A stretch of 64,000 nt of DNA from Flavobacterium saliperosum (lineage in GTDB: Bacteria > Bacteroidota > Bacteroidia > Flavobacteriales > Flavobacteriaceae), in NCBI RefSeq assembly GCF_900100625.1, contig NZ_FMTY01000002.1, positions 124,001 through 188,000 of the forward strand. The letters run 5' to 3'. Shown one piece after another: positions 41,687 to 50,941 of the stretch (its first letter is position 1; each line of letters begins with the position of its first letter). The notes beneath the pieces are model-generated. The model searched no databases, was not told the DNA's origin, and worked only from the letters and a program-made list of their open reading frames with translations. The position numbers and the translations under genes are program-made.

Positions 41687-42556
41687 ATGACTAAAAAAGC
41701 ATTATTCTTAATGTTGCCTTTAATTGGAATGTTAAGTTGTGGTAAAGGAAAAAACGAAGAAGGAGCGACTACTGCAGAAACTACTTCAGCAACAACTACA
41801 GTAACCATAAAAGGTAGTGATACTGTTTTGCCTTTGGCGCAAAAAGAATCAGAAGAAATGATGAAAACGAATAAAGAGGTTAGTGTAACTGTAGTTGGTG
41901 GTGGTACCGGTGTTGGTATGACGGCGCTTTTAGAAGGAACTACAGATATTGCAATGGCTTCCAGAGATTTGAAAACAGAAGAAAAATTAAAATTTTCTGA
42001 AGCAAAAAAAGAAATTGAGATAGTTACCATTGCTTTTGACGCCTTAGCTGTAATTGTTAACCCGGCTAATAAAGTAGGTCAGTTAACCCGTGAGCAAATT
42101 GAGAAAATATACACAGGAGAAATAAAAAACTGGAAAGAAGTTGGCGGAGCCGATGAGAAAATTGTTGCTTACTCTAGAGAATCCTCTTCCGGTACGTATG
42201 AGTTCTTTAAAGAAGAAGTGTTGGATAAAAAGAATTATGCAACTGATATCTTAAGTATGCCTGCTACAGGTGCTATTGTACAAGCAGTTGGTCAGACTAA
42301 AGGTGCTATCGGTTATGTTGGATTGGCATACGAAACTAAAGAAGTAAAACCGATTTCAGTTTCTTATGATCAGGGTAAAACATTTGTTACCCCTTCCATT
42401 GCATCGGCTAAAGATAAAACATATCCAATTGCAAGACCTTTATTTTATATGTACGATAAAGCAAATGCTGCAAAAGTAAAAGCGGTTGTTGATTATGCAT
42501 TATCACCGGAAGGTCAGAAAGTTGTTTCGGAAATCGGATACATACCATTAAATTAA
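41687..42556 (+). CDS. pstS: Phosphate ABC transporter substrate-binding lipoprotein
   Basis: PstS captures phosphate in the periplasm and hands it to PstCA. The lipoprotein signal ends GMLSC (Cys18). Phosphate-contact motifs are visible: KGSDTVLPLAQ, GGGTGVGMTALLEG, IAMASRDL and YSRESSSGTYEFF. The two-lobed fold ends ALSPEGQKVVSEIGYIPLN. The length of 289 residues is normal. It has its own promoter and a terminator before pstC, so it can be made in excess over the membrane subunits. Confidence 0.96.
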   Translation: MTKKALFLMLPLIGMLSCGKGKNEEGATTAETTSATTTVTIKGSDTVLPLAQKESEEMMKTNKEVSVTVVGGGTGVGMTALLEGTTDIAMASRDLKTEEKLKFSEAKKEIEIVTIAFDALAVIVNPANKVGQLTREQIEKIYTGEIKNWKEVGGADEKIVAYSRESSSGTYEFFKEEVLDKKNYATDILSMPATGAIVQAVGQTKGAIGYVGLAYETKEVKPISVSYDQGKTFVTPSIASAKDKTYPIARPLFYMYDKANAAKVKAVVDYALSPEGQKVVSEIGYIPLN

Positions 42557-42579
42557 GAAAAGGTTATTATTATACTGAA

Positions 42580-42613
42580 AAAAAAGACAATCTGATACAG
42601 GTTGTCTTTTTTT
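42580..42613 (+). terminator. Terminator between pstS and pstC
   Basis: AAAAGACAA and TTGTCTTTT form a 9-bp stem with an 11-base loop, followed by a T run. Confidence 0.85.
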
Positions 42614-42647
42614 ATGGAAAGAAATCAGTAAATTTATAAGTCTTTAC

Positions 42648-42714
42648 TTAACACTAACTTAACATAAGGTTAATGTAGAAAATACATCCTGAAAATCGCT
42701 CTCCCGTACTTTTG
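42648..42714 (+). promoter_or_regulatory. Pho-box-like promoter of pstC
   Basis: TTAACACTAAC (42648), TTAACATAAGG (42659) and TTAATGTAGAA (42670) are three direct repeats at exactly 11 bp. A perfect -7 box TACTTTTG lies at 42707-42714. The last repeat is 37 bases before the box, one 11-bp step more than in the other two promoters. Confidence 0.7.
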
Positions 42715-42736
42715 CGGTGAAAATAAAACCATAGAT

Positions 42737-43945
42737 TTGAAAACAAATTTTAAACAAATAAAGGAAAAAATAATAGAAATGATTCTGATGCTAAGTAGTG
42801 CTTCTACGAGTATCACGGTTATTTTGATAGTGTTTTTTCTCTTTGTTGAAGGTATTGGGGTTTTTTCCAAGAAACCAATTGAAGAAGGCTTTTTATTGGC
42901 TGTACATCCGTCCAACACAATACAAAAACTGGAACCTACCCAGATAAAAGATATTTTTGATAAAAAAATCACGAATTGGTCGGCATTAGGAGGTAAAAAT
43001 GAACCCATAGTTCTGTTCCGTACCGAAGATATAACCGAGTTTTATTCGGAAGAAGAATTAGGTGAAAATTTTGAACATTTTCCGGCAAAGATTGATGAGT
43101 ACATAACCAGGACTCCCGGGGTCATCGCTTTTTTTTCCGATAAATACAAATCCAAAGACTTTCACGGAAAAGAACTGGACGTCAATAAAATCACTGTTTA
43201 TAAATTTCTTTCCGGAGAAGAATGGTTTCCAACGGCACAACCAGTTGCTCAAATGGGAGTGAAGCCTTTGATCTTAGGAACTTTATGGGTGAGTTTCGGA
43301 GCCATATTAATCGCTTTGCCTATTGGTTTGGCCGCTGCAATTTACTTAAGTGAAATCGCCAGAAAACGTACCCGAAATATACTCAAGCCTTTAATCGAAT
43401 TGTTAGCGGGTATTCCGTCAGTTGTTTACGGATTTTTCGGCTTGGTGGTTATTGTGCCATTGGTTCAGGATGTTTTTAATTTACCGGTGGGAGAAACCGG
43501 TTTAGCAGGAAGTATTGTTTTGGCTATCATGGCCCTGCCTACCATTATTACGATTTCAGAAGATGCCATGAGCAATACACCGCGTGCTATGAAAGAGGCC
43601 AGTTTGGCTTTGGGCGCGAGTCAGTGGCAAACCATTTATAAAGTGGTTGTCCCGTATTCAGCTTCCGGAATTACTGCCGGAGCGATTCTTGGAATTGGGC
43701 GCGCTATCGGTGAAACGATGGCCGTGTTGATGGTTACCGGAAATGCTGCGGTAATTCCGAATACACTTTTGGCACCGGTTCGTACCATTCCTGCAACAAT
43801 TGCGGCAGAGTTAGGCGAAGCGGCTAGTGGAGGAATGCATTATAAAGCATTATTTGCATTGGGCTGTATTTTATTCCTGATTACTTTTTGTATCAATATG
43901 TTGGTTGAATTGGTTACCAATAGAAACTCACATAAAAAACATTAA
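42737..43945 (+). CDS. pstC: Phosphate ABC transporter permease PstC with PstS-like insert
   Basis: PstC is one of two membrane subunits of the high-affinity phosphate importer. The core permease (about 170-400) has the expected helices, GIPSVVYGFFGLVVIVP and the coupling-helix region MKEASLALGASQWQTIYKVV. Between TM1 (about 15-40) and TM2 there are ~125 extra periplasmic residues. These include VHPSNTIQKLEPTQIKDIFD and KKITNWSALGG, closely paralleling VNPANKVGQLTREQIEKIYT and GEIKNWKEVGG of PstS. The insert lacks the SSSGTYE phosphate motif. The TTG start at 42737 is supported by the promoter 22 bases upstream. At 402 residues it is about 80 longer than E. coli PstC. Confidence 0.93.
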   Translation: MKTNFKQIKEKIIEMILMLSSASTSITVILIVFFLFVEGIGVFSKKPIEEGFLLAVHPSNTIQKLEPTQIKDIFDKKITNWSALGGKNEPIVLFRTEDITEFYSEEELGENFEHFPAKIDEYITRTPGVIAFFSDKYKSKDFHGKELDVNKITVYKFLSGEEWFPTAQPVAQMGVKPLILGTLWVSFGAILIALPIGLAAAIYLSEIARKRTRNILKPLIELLAGIPSVVYGFFGLVVIVPLVQDVFNLPVGETGLAGSIVLAIMALPTIITISEDAMSNTPRAMKEASLALGASQWQTIYKVVVPYSASGITAGAILGIGRAIGETMAVLMVTGNAAVIPNTLLAPVRTIPATIAAELGEAASGGMHYKALFALGCILFLITFCINMLVELVTNRNSHKKH

Positions 43946-43948
43946 ATT

Positions 43949-44827
43949 ATGAAGAAAGAAAATCGCCTGGCAAAGAGAAAAAGAAGGAATCAAAACATCG
44001 CTTTCGGATTGTTTCAGCTTATCAGTTATTCCATTGTCGCTCTTTTATTTATTATATTGGCTTTTATCGTAGTTAAAGGAATTGGTGTTATCAGTTGGGA
44101 ATTTATTTCCGAGATGCCTAAAGAAGGAATGACGCAAGGCGGAATTTACCCGGCCATAGTGGGAACACTTTGTTTGGTTTTCGGAAGCATGCTTTTTGCT
44201 TTTCCTGTCGGAGTTTTGGCTGCGATATATATGAATGAATATGTAAAAGACGGATGGCCTAAACGGATTATCAAACAGATGACGAATAATCTTGCCGGAG
44301 TACCTTCCATTGTTTTCGGTTTATTCGGGATGGCGTTATTCGTAAATAAATTAGAATTTGGTGATTCCCTTTTAGCGGGGTCTTTAACATTAGGATTGCT
44401 TGTTTTACCGGTAGTGATACGTACTACAGAAGAATCCCTGAAAGCGGTTGACGATACTTTCAGACAAGCCAGTTTAGGATTGGGTGCCAGCAAATGGCAA
44501 ACGACAAGTAAAGTGGTTTTCCCGATAGCTTTTCCAAACATCATAACCGGTTTAATTCTTTCCATCGGGAGGGTTTCAGGCGAAACAGCGCCCATTTTGT
44601 TTACGGTGGCGGCTTATTTCTTGCCTAAATTACCAACGTCTATTTTCGATCAGGCGATGGCGCTTCCGTATCATTTGTATGTGATTTCAACCAGCGGAAC
44701 CAATATTGAGGCCTCAAGAGCGATGGCATACGGAACGGCTCTTATTTTAATTATAATTGTATTAATTTCCAATTTACTGGCGAATGCCCTTCGTAAATAT
44801 TTCGGAAAAAAAGTAAAAATGAATTAG
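43949..44827 (+). CDS. pstA: Phosphate ABC transporter permease PstA
   Basis: PstA is the second permease subunit of the phosphate importer in the inner membrane. The 292 residues hold six predicted helices, with [18 protein letters not shown] at the start of the transport domain, [19 protein letters not shown] and the ATPase-contact region [19 protein letters not shown]. It starts 3 bases after the pstC stop codon and ends one base before pstB, so the operon is tightly coupled. Its length is typical and no insert is present, unlike PstC. Confidence 0.96.
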   Translation: MKKENRLAKRKRRNQNIAFGLFQLISYSIVALLFIILAFIVVKGIGVISWEFISEMPKEGMTQGGIYPAIVGTLCLVFGSMLFAFPVGVLAAIYMNEYVKDGWPKRIIKQMTNNLAGVPSIVFGLFGMALFVNKLEFGDSLLAGSLTLGLLVLPVVIRTTEESLKAVDDTFRQASLGLGASKWQTTSKVVFPIAFPNIITGLILSIGRVSGETAPILFTVAAYFLPKLPTSIFDQAMALPYHLYVISTSGTNIEASRAMAYGTALILIIIVLISNLLANALRKYFGKKVKMN

Positions 44828-44828
44828 C

Positions 44829-45581
44829 ATGCATAAAATAGAATCTAAAAACGTAAATTTTTACTACGGCGAGACTCAAGCTTTACACGATATTTCGTTA
44901 TCGATGAAAGAGAATACGGTTACGGCTTTGATTGGGCCGTCCGGATGCGGGAAATCGACCTATTTGCGTTTGCTTAACCGAATGAATGACTTAATCGATA
45001 AAACGCATCTTAACGGTGAAATTTATATCGACGGACATAATATTTATGCCAAAAACACGAATGTAGATGATTTGAGAAAGAACGTGGGGATGGTTTTCCA
45101 AAAACCGAATCCGTTCCCGAAATCCATTTATGAGAATGTAGCTTATGGCTTGAAAGTGAACGGAATAACGGATAAGAAAGTGATTGAAGAACGCGTGATT
45201 AAATCAATCGAGCAGGTAGCGCTTTGGGATGAGGTGAAAGACAAACTGAACAAATCGGCATTTGAATTGTCGGGTGGTCAGCAACAACGCTTGTGTATTG
45301 CCCGTGCGCTTGCCATTCAGCCTTCGGTGTTGCTGATGGATGAGCCAACTTCGGCACTAGATCCAATTTCTACCGCTAAAGTGGAAGAACTTATTTATGA
45401 TTTGAAAAATAATTATACCATCGTAATCGTTACACATAATATGCAGCAGGCCGGACGTGTAAGTGATAACACGGCTTTTTTCTATATGGGCGAGCTGGTG
45501 GAATACGATAAAACAAAGAATCTGTTTACAAATCCAAGAAAAGAAAGAACGCAAAATTATATTACAGGCCGTTTCGGTTAA
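44829..45581 (+). CDS. pstB: Phosphate ABC transporter ATP-binding protein PstB
   Basis: PstB is the cytosolic ATPase that powers phosphate import. It has Walker [10 protein letters not shown] (36-44), Q-loop [20 protein letters not shown] (the NPFP word is typical of PstB), the ABC signature LSGGQQQRL, Walker [14 protein letters not shown] and the switch His in [10 protein letters not shown]. The 250-residue length is normal. It lies one base downstream of pstA and 49 bp upstream of phoU. Confidence 0.97.
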   Translation: MHKIESKNVNFYYGETQALHDISLSMKENTVTALIGPSGCGKSTYLRLLNRMNDLIDKTHLNGEIYIDGHNIYAKNTNVDDLRKNVGMVFQKPNPFPKSIYENVAYGLKVNGITDKKVIEERVIKSIEQVALWDEVKDKLNKSAFELSGGQQQRLCIARALAIQPSVLLMDEPTSALDPISTAKVEELIYDLKNNYTIVIVTHNMQQAGRVSDNTAFFYMGELVEYDKTKNLFTNPRKERTQNYITGRFG

Positions 45582-45630
45582 TATTAAAGACCACATCATT
45601 TTCTGTTTATAAGTATTAAAAGTAGAACAC

Positions 45631-46305
45631 ATGACACAATTAGATAACGAAATACAAGATTTAAAAGAGGAATTAATTGAATTATGGCTTCTGGTAAACC
45701 TGCAACTGGAAAAAGTGCACGAGTCATTAATTTCAATGGACAAAGACTTGGCAAGGGAAGTAATTGCCAATGAGAAAAGAGTGAATTCCTATGAATTGAA
45801 ATTGGACCGTAACTGCGAAAATGTTTTTGCACTTTTTAATCCGGTCGCTATGGATTTGCGATTTGTTCTGGCTGTTTTAAAAATCAATTCCAATCTGGAA
45901 CGCACCGGGGATATAGCGGAAGGAATTGCGAAATTCGTTAAGGAAATTGCGAATGACTTTGATAAATCATTGTTGGAAATTACGAATATCAATGAGATGT
46001 TTGAAACTTCCGTTTACATGATGTCAAATGTTCTGGAGGCCTTCGAAAGAGAAGACACCAAATTGGCCCGTAAGGTTTTCAAACAAGACGAAACGCTCGA
46101 TAAAATCAATAAAAAAGCAAACGGAGTTATAGCAAATTACTGCAGGGAAAATCCGGATAATATTGAGCAGGCTTTATATCTTTTGTCGATAATCAGAAAA
46201 TTGGAGCGTGTAGGGGATCATGCCAAAAATATGGCCGAAGAAACGATTTTCTATATCGAGGCAAAAGTGTTGAAACACAAATCAAAATCGAATAAAAAGA
46301 AATAA
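45631..46305 (+). CDS. phoU: Phosphate signalling complex protein PhoU
   Basis: PhoU links the Pst transporter to the PhoR-type kinase and keeps the Pho response off when phosphate is plentiful. The 224-residue all-helical protein has two three-helix repeats, each with the metal-cluster motif: NLERTGDIAEGIAKF in the first and KLERVGDHAKNMAEE in the second (E/DxxxD pattern). It is the last gene of the operon and is followed by a strong terminator. Confidence 0.95.
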   Translation: MTQLDNEIQDLKEELIELWLLVNLQLEKVHESLISMDKDLAREVIANEKRVNSYELKLDRNCENVFALFNPVAMDLRFVLAVLKINSNLERTGDIAEGIAKFVKEIANDFDKSLLEITNINEMFETSVYMMSNVLEAFEREDTKLARKVFKQDETLDKINKKANGVIANYCRENPDNIEQALYLLSIIRKLERVGDHAKNMAEETIFYIEAKVLKHKSKSNKKK

Positions 46306-46309
46306 GAAT

Positions 46310-46336
46310 AAAAAGGTGGTTTAAAACCACCTTTTT
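46310..46336. terminator. Bidirectional terminator after phoU
   Basis: AAAAAGGTGGTTT and AAAACCACCTTTTT form a long stem with A and T flanks between the convergent phoU and YbaB-type genes. Confidence 0.9.
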
Positions 46337-46658
46337 ATTTAAACATATCCAATCCCGGAATGTTTGGCATGCCGTCTTTGGCTACCGCGCCCAATTCGGC
46401 CTCGTTTACATTAGTCGCTTTTTCAATCGCTTTGTTCATAACTAAAACCAGGTAATCTTCCAGTTGTTCTTTGTCTTCCAGTAAACTGTCGTCAATTGTA
46501 ATGGATTTAACTTTGCGGTTAGCGGTCAGAGTTACTTTCAAAAGCCCGTCGTTGCTTTGTTCGTCGATTAAAACAGTGTCCAAACGTTTTTTTGTCTCCT
46601 CTATTTTTTGCTGGGTTTCTTTCAGTTTACCCATCATGCCCATGATATCTCCAAACAT
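46335..46658 (-). CDS. YbaB/EbfC family nucleoid-associated protein
   Basis: This 107-residue small DNA-binding protein has [20 protein letters not shown] (N-terminal helix of the tweezer-like dimer), then [20 protein letters not shown] and [21 protein letters not shown], as in YbaB/EbfC. Known members bind DNA as dimers and are often encoded next to recR or dnaX; here neither is adjacent. It converges with phoU and shares a terminator with it. Confidence 0.93.
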   Translation of the reverse strand: MFGDIMGMMGKLKETQQKIEETKKRLDTVLIDEQSNDGLLKVTLTANRKVKSITIDDSLLEDKEQLEDYLVLVMNKAIEKATNVNEAELGAVAKDGMPNIPGLDMFK

Positions 46659-46721
46659 GTTAATAAATTTAATGGTTATTCAAAGGCAAAATTATTAAAT
46701 TGCAGGTAGATATATCCAAAA

Positions 46722-48857
46722 ATGAAAAATCAATTTCTTTTGAGTTGCGTTTGTCTTACTTTTACATCCGCAATTGCTCAATACAATAAACCAAAAATGG
46801 TAGAAAAAATAAAGGCTCCTTTGGCAGCCGTAAAGCCAAAACAACTTGAAAAACACGGCAATGTCCGCACCGATAATTACTATTGGTTAAATGAAAGGGA
46901 AAACCCCGAGGTAATTGATTATCTCAACAAAGAAAACGACTACTACAATGCCATGACGGCGCATACCAAGCAATTCCAGGCGGATTTGTTTGAAGAAATG
47001 AAGTCACGAATCAAAGAAGACGACAGCTCTGTACCTTATTTGTACAACGGCTATTATTACATTACCCGTTTTGAAAAAGGGAAAGATTACCCGATTCACT
47101 CCCGTAAAAAAGGAAGTCTCGACGCGAAAGAAGAAATTATGTTCGACTGCAACGAAATGGCAAAAGGACATTCCTATTTCCAATTGAGCGGACTGAATGT
47201 CAGCGAAGACAATAAATGGTGTGCTTTTGGAGTCGATACGGTTTCCCGAAGAGAATATACCATTCAGATAAAAAATCTGGAAACCGGTGAAATTCTTCCG
47301 GTAAAGTTGGAGAAAACTACCGGTGGCTCTACCTGGGCAGCGGATAACGAAACCTTGTTTTACACCCGTAAAGACTTGGTAACCTTGCGTTCCGATAAAA
47401 TTTACAAGCATAAATTAGGTTCGGATGGAAAAGAAGATCAGGTGGTTTTTCATGAAAAAGACGATACGTTTTCGACATTCATTTACAAAGAAAAATCAAA
47501 AAAATACCTTGTAATCGGTTCTTCCAGTACGTTAACTTCGGAGTATCAGATTTTAAAATCAGACAATCCTGATGGTAAATTCGAATTGTTTCAGAAAAGA
47601 ACACGCGGATTGGAATATTCGATTTCGCATTTCGGAGACAGTTTTTACGTGGTGACCAACAAAGACAAAGCGACCAATTTCAAACTGATGAAAACACTGG
47701 AAACGGCTACTGCAAAAGAGAATTGGGTAGATTTGATTCCGAACCGAAAAGAGACTTTGCTGGAAGGGATTGAGATTTTCAAAGATTATTTGGTAGTTGA
47801 GGAGCGCAATAACGGTTTGAATAAAATCCGAATCATGCCATGGAGCGGAAAAGGCGAGTATTATTTGCCGTTTGATATTGAAACGTACACGGCTTATACG
47901 ACTACGAATGTTGATTTTGATACCGAAGTGCTGCGTTACAGTTACCAATCGTTAGCCACGCCTTCTTCGGTGATTGATTTTAACATGCGTACCAAAGAAA
48001 AAACCATCAAAAAAGAGCAGGAAGTTTTAGGTGGAAAATTTGATAAGAACAATTATACGGAAGAACGTATTTGGGCAACCGCAGAAGACGGAACAAAAGT
48101 ACCGATTTCCATGGTGTACCGAAAAAGAATCAAGAGAGACGGTAAAAATCCATTCTTGTTGTATGCTTACGGTTCTTACGGAGCTTCCATGGATCCTTAT
48201 TTCTCATCGATTCGATTGAGTTTGTTGGACAGAGGCTTCATTTACGCCATTGCGCATATCCGCGGAGGTGAAGATTTAGGGCGCGAATGGTATGAAAACG
48301 GGAAATTACTGAAAAAGAAAAATACGTTTACCGATTTTATCGATTGTTCGAAATATGTAATCGAGCAGAAATATACCTCCGCGAAGCATTTGTATGCAGA
48401 AGGCGGTTCTGCGGGAGGATTATTGATGGGAGCTATCATTAATATGGCACCCGAGTTATATAACGGTGTGATTGCTCAGGTTCCGTTTGTGGATGTGGTT
48501 ACGACCATGTTGGACGATTCGATTCCGCTTACAACAGGAGAATATGACGAATGGGGGAATCCAAACGATAAAAAATACTACGATTACATGTTGTCTTATT
48601 CACCTTATGACAATGTAAAGCAACAGAAATACCCAAATATGTTGGTTACAACCGGTCTGCATGATTCACAGGTTCAGTATTGGGAACCGGCAAAATGGGT
48701 AGCTAAATTGCGAGTTATGAAGCTGGGAGACAGTCAGTTATTTTTAGATACGAATATGGACACGGGACACGGAGGAGCATCCGGCAGGTTCGAAGCCATT
48801 AAAGAAGTGACAAAAGAGTATACTTTTTTGTTAGATTTAGAAGGAATTAAAAAGTAG
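46722..48857 (+). CDS. Oligopeptidase B-like S9 family serine peptidase, secreted
   Basis: This 711-residue prolyl-oligopeptidase-family enzyme cuts short peptides, usually after basic residues. It has a signal peptide (MKNQFLLSCVCLTFTSAIAQ) and then the beta-propeller that gates the active site (about 90-430). The alpha/beta hydrolase domain carries the nucleophile in AEGGSAGGLLMG, the Asp region LLVTTGLHDSQVQYWEPAKW and the catalytic His in DTGHGGASGRF. GEYDEWGNP and HIRGGEDLGREWYENGK are typical of oligopeptidase B. The signal peptide implies periplasmic action, as in other Bacteroidota, whereas E. coli PtrB is cytosolic. Confidence 0.93.
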   Translation: MKNQFLLSCVCLTFTSAIAQYNKPKMVEKIKAPLAAVKPKQLEKHGNVRTDNYYWLNERENPEVIDYLNKENDYYNAMTAHTKQFQADLFEEMKSRIKEDDSSVPYLYNGYYYITRFEKGKDYPIHSRKKGSLDAKEEIMFDCNEMAKGHSYFQLSGLNVSEDNKWCAFGVDTVSRREYTIQIKNLETGEILPVKLEKTTGGSTWAADNETLFYTRKDLVTLRSDKIYKHKLGSDGKEDQVVFHEKDDTFSTFIYKEKSKKYLVIGSSSTLTSEYQILKSDNPDGKFELFQKRTRGLEYSISHFGDSFYVVTNKDKATNFKLMKTLETATAKENWVDLIPNRKETLLEGIEIFKDYLVVEERNNGLNKIRIMPWSGKGEYYLPFDIETYTAYTTTNVDFDTEVLRYSYQSLATPSSVIDFNMRTKEKTIKKEQEVLGGKFDKNNYTEERIWATAEDGTKVPISMVYRKRIKRDGKNPFLLYAYGSYGASMDPYFSSIRLSLLDRGFIYAIAHIRGGEDLGREWYENGKLLKKKNTFTDFIDCSKYVIEQKYTSAKHLYAEGGSAGGLLMGAIINMAPELYNGVIAQVPFVDVVTTMLDDSIPLTTGEYDEWGNPNDKKYYDYMLSYSPYDNVKQQKYPNMLVTTGLHDSQVQYWEPAKWVAKLRVMKLGDSQLFLDTNMDTGHGGASGRFEAIKEVTKEYTFLLDLEGIKK

Positions 48858-48872
48858 ATAAAGAATTTTTTA

Positions 48873-48880
48873 TACATTTG
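48873..48880 (+). promoter_or_regulatory. Putative -7 element for the PLP lyase gene
   Basis: TACATTTG matches TAnnTTTG, 59 bases before the ATG at 48940. It implies an untranslated leader of about 50 bases, in which I see no strong structure. Confidence 0.4.
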
Positions 48881-48939
48881 CAAGGTTGTGACTTTTTCAA
48901 ATAAGGATTATATTCACATCTCGCAGAAATTTATTTTTT

Positions 48940-49980
48940 ATGAAAGAAGAAATAAAAGCCTATAATAACGTATTGGAATTAATAGGAAATACACCTCTTA
49001 TTAAGCTCAATACGATTACAGAAGGATTAAAAGGGAACTTTTACGCTAAAGTAGAAGCCTTTAATCCCGGACATTCCACTAAAGACAGAATTGCATTATA
49101 CATCATTGAAGAAGCCGAAAAACGCGGTATTTTGAAACCTGGTGACACCATTATTGAAACTACTTCCGGGAATACCGGTTTCAGTATCGCGATGGTAAGT
49201 ATTATTAAAGGGTATGATTGTGTTTTGGCAGTGAGCTCCAAGTCATCAAAAGATAAAATTGATATGCTTCGGGCGATGGGAGCAAAGGTTTATGTTTGCC
49301 CTGCTCATGTTTCTGCAGACGATCCACGTTCGTATTACAATGTCGCAAAGCGTTTGCACGAAGAAACTAAGGGATCGGTTTATATTAACCAATACTTTAA
49401 TGACTTAAACGTTGACGCACATTATAAATCAACAGGTCCCGAAATTTGGGAACAAACCAATGGAAAAATCACCCATTTTATCGCTTGTAGCGGAACTGGA
49501 GGGACTATTTCCGGAACGGCTCGTTTCTTAAAAGAACAGAATGCGAATATTAGGGTTTTAGGTGTTGATGCTTTTGGGTCGGTATTGAAAAAATATCATG
49601 AAACCAGAGAATTTGACAACGATGAAATTTATCCATACCGAATTGAAGGTTTAGGTAAAAATTTAATCCCAACTGCAACCGATTTTGATGCGATTGATAA
49701 ATTCACCAAAGTAACCGACGAAGAAAGTGCACATACGGCCCGTGAAATTGCCAAAAAAGAAGGTTTGTTTGTAGGATATACTTCCGGAGCTGCCATGCAG
49801 GCCATAAAACAGTTTGCCGAAGACGGTGAATTTGACGAGAACAGTAATGTCGTTGTTATTTTTCCTGACCACGGTTCGCGTTATATGAGCAAAGTATTCA
49901 GTGACGAATGGATGAACGAACAAGGTTTCTTTGACAGCGTAAATGCCGAAGAAGCTCAGAAGATTGAATTTATAAAATAG
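48940..49980 (+). CDS. PLP-dependent cysteine synthase/cystathionine beta-synthase-like enzyme
   Basis: This 346-residue fold-type II PLP enzyme has [11 protein letters not shown], the PLP lysine Lys48 in [11 protein letters not shown], the substrate loop [11 protein letters not shown] and the phosphate loop [17 protein letters not shown]. The C-terminal [10 protein letters not shown] and [17 protein letters not shown] look more like cystathionine beta-synthase than CysK. It lacks a heme motif and a C-terminal CBS pair. It should make cysteine or cystathionine, and the exact substrate is undecided. Short-word repeats begin directly after its stop codon. Confidence 0.9.
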   Translation: MKEEIKAYNNVLELIGNTPLIKLNTITEGLKGNFYAKVEAFNPGHSTKDRIALYIIEEAEKRGILKPGDTIIETTSGNTGFSIAMVSIIKGYDCVLAVSSKSSKDKIDMLRAMGAKVYVCPAHVSADDPRSYYNVAKRLHEETKGSVYINQYFNDLNVDAHYKSTGPEIWEQTNGKITHFIACSGTGGTISGTARFLKEQNANIRVLGVDAFGSVLKKYHETREFDNDEIYPYRIEGLGKNLIPTATDFDAIDKFTKVTDEESAHTAREIAKKEGLFVGYTSGAAMQAIKQFAEDGEFDENSNVVVIFPDHGSRYMSKVFSDEWMNEQGFFDSVNAEEAQKIEFIK

Positions 49981-50016
49981 ACTTCTTAGAATGTTAGATT
50001 TTTAGACATCTTAGAT
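49981..50016. repeat. Short-word repeat, inverted relative to 50132-50199
   Basis: ACTTCTTAGAATGTTAGA (49981-49998) is the exact reverse complement of 50158-50175, and more TTAGA words follow. It begins at the base after the stop codon of the PLP lyase gene. Confidence 0.75.
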
Positions 50017-50032
50017 TGATAGAAATAAAGAT

Positions 50033-50058
50033 ACTCCGCTGAAAAGTGGAGTTTTTTA
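50033..50058 (+). terminator. Terminator after the PLP lyase gene
   Basis: ACTCCGCT and AGTGGAGT form an 8-bp stem with one G-T pair and a GAAA loop, followed by a T run. Confidence 0.85.
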
Positions 50059-50094
50059 TTTTACATAGGTTTCATATTTTAAGGTTATGGATAT

Positions 50095-50128
50095 AAAAAA
50101 ACTCCGTCGTATAAGACGGAGTTTTTAT
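50095..50128. terminator. Bidirectional terminator serving yebC
   Basis: AAAAACTCCGTC and GACGGAGTTTTT form a 12-bp perfect stem with a 6-base loop, with A and T runs on either side. Confidence 0.9.
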
Positions 50129-50131
50129 TTA

Positions 50132-50199
50132 TCTAAGAAGTCTAACATTCTAAGAAATCTAACATTCTAAGAAGTCTAATATTCTAAAAAAGTCTAAGT
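50132..50199. repeat. 17-bp tandem repeat, four copies, abutting yebC
   Basis: Four units of TCTAAGAAGTCTAACAT with a few changes run head to tail and end 7 bases before the yebC stop codon. Together with the inverted copy at 49981 they enclose both terminators. Confidence 0.85.
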
Positions 50200-50206
50200 T
50201 GTCTAA

Positions 50207-50917
50207 TTATTCCTGCATGGTATGATATACATTCATCACGTCATCATCCTCTTCAATTTTCTCTAACAATTTCTCCACGTCAGCCACTTGCTCCGGAGTC
50301 AGTTCTTTGGTGATTTGCGGAATACGCTCGAATCCTGACGATAAGATTTCAATGTTTCTGTTCTCCAGTTCTTTCTGGATGGCTCCAAAACTTTCAAAAG
50401 GAGCATACATTAGTATACCATCTTCGTCAGCGAAAATTTCTTCCACACCAAAATCGATCATTTCCAATTCTAACTCTTCCACATCCTGACCTTCAGCCGG
50501 AATTCGGAAATTACAGGTATGGTCAAACATGAATTCTACCGAACCTTGTGTTCCCATGGTTCCGTTGCATTTGTTGAAATAACTTCTGATGTTGGCAACG
50601 GTTCTGTTATTGTTGTCGGTTGCCGTTTCAATCAGAATCGCGATTCCGTGTGGGGCATAACCTTCAAACAATACTTCTTTAAAGTTGGCAGTATCTTTAT
50701 CCGATGCTTTTTTAATCGCACGTTCCACATTGTCTTTTGGCATGTTGGCCGACTTCGCATTTTGGATAACGGCTCTTAATCGGGAGTTGGTTTCCGGATT
50801 CGGACCACCTTCCTTAACGGCCATTACAATGTCTTTTCCTATTCGAGTAAACGTTTTAGCCATTGCCGACCAACGTTTCATTTTACGTGCTTTTCTGAAT
50901 TCAAACGCTCTTCCCAT
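50207..50917 (-). CDS. YebC/PmpR family protein
   Basis: The 236-residue protein has the YebC hallmarks: an N-terminal basic helix region (GRAFEFRKARKMKRWSAMAKTF), VKEGGPNPETNSRLR, NMPKDNVERAIKKA, LFEGYAPHGIAILIE, then NRTVANIRSYFNK and TPEQVADVEKLLEKIEEDDD. The family was long annotated as a transcriptional regulator; recent work on YebC-type proteins points to a role in translation through difficult sequences such as polyproline. A start further in is possible, but the ATG at 50917 gives the usual N-terminus. Confidence 0.94.
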   Translation of the reverse strand: MGRAFEFRKARKMKRWSAMAKTFTRIGKDIVMAVKEGGPNPETNSRLRAVIQNAKSANMPKDNVERAIKKASDKDTANFKEVLFEGYAPHGIAILIETATDNNNRTVANIRSYFNKCNGTMGTQGSVEFMFDHTCNFRIPAEGQDVEELELEMIDFGVEEIFADEDGILMYAPFESFGAIQKELENRNIEILSSGFERIPQITKELTPEQVADVEKLLEKIEEDDDVMNVYHTMQE

Positions 50918-50941
50918 TTCTATTCGGAGTTTATTATGTAT

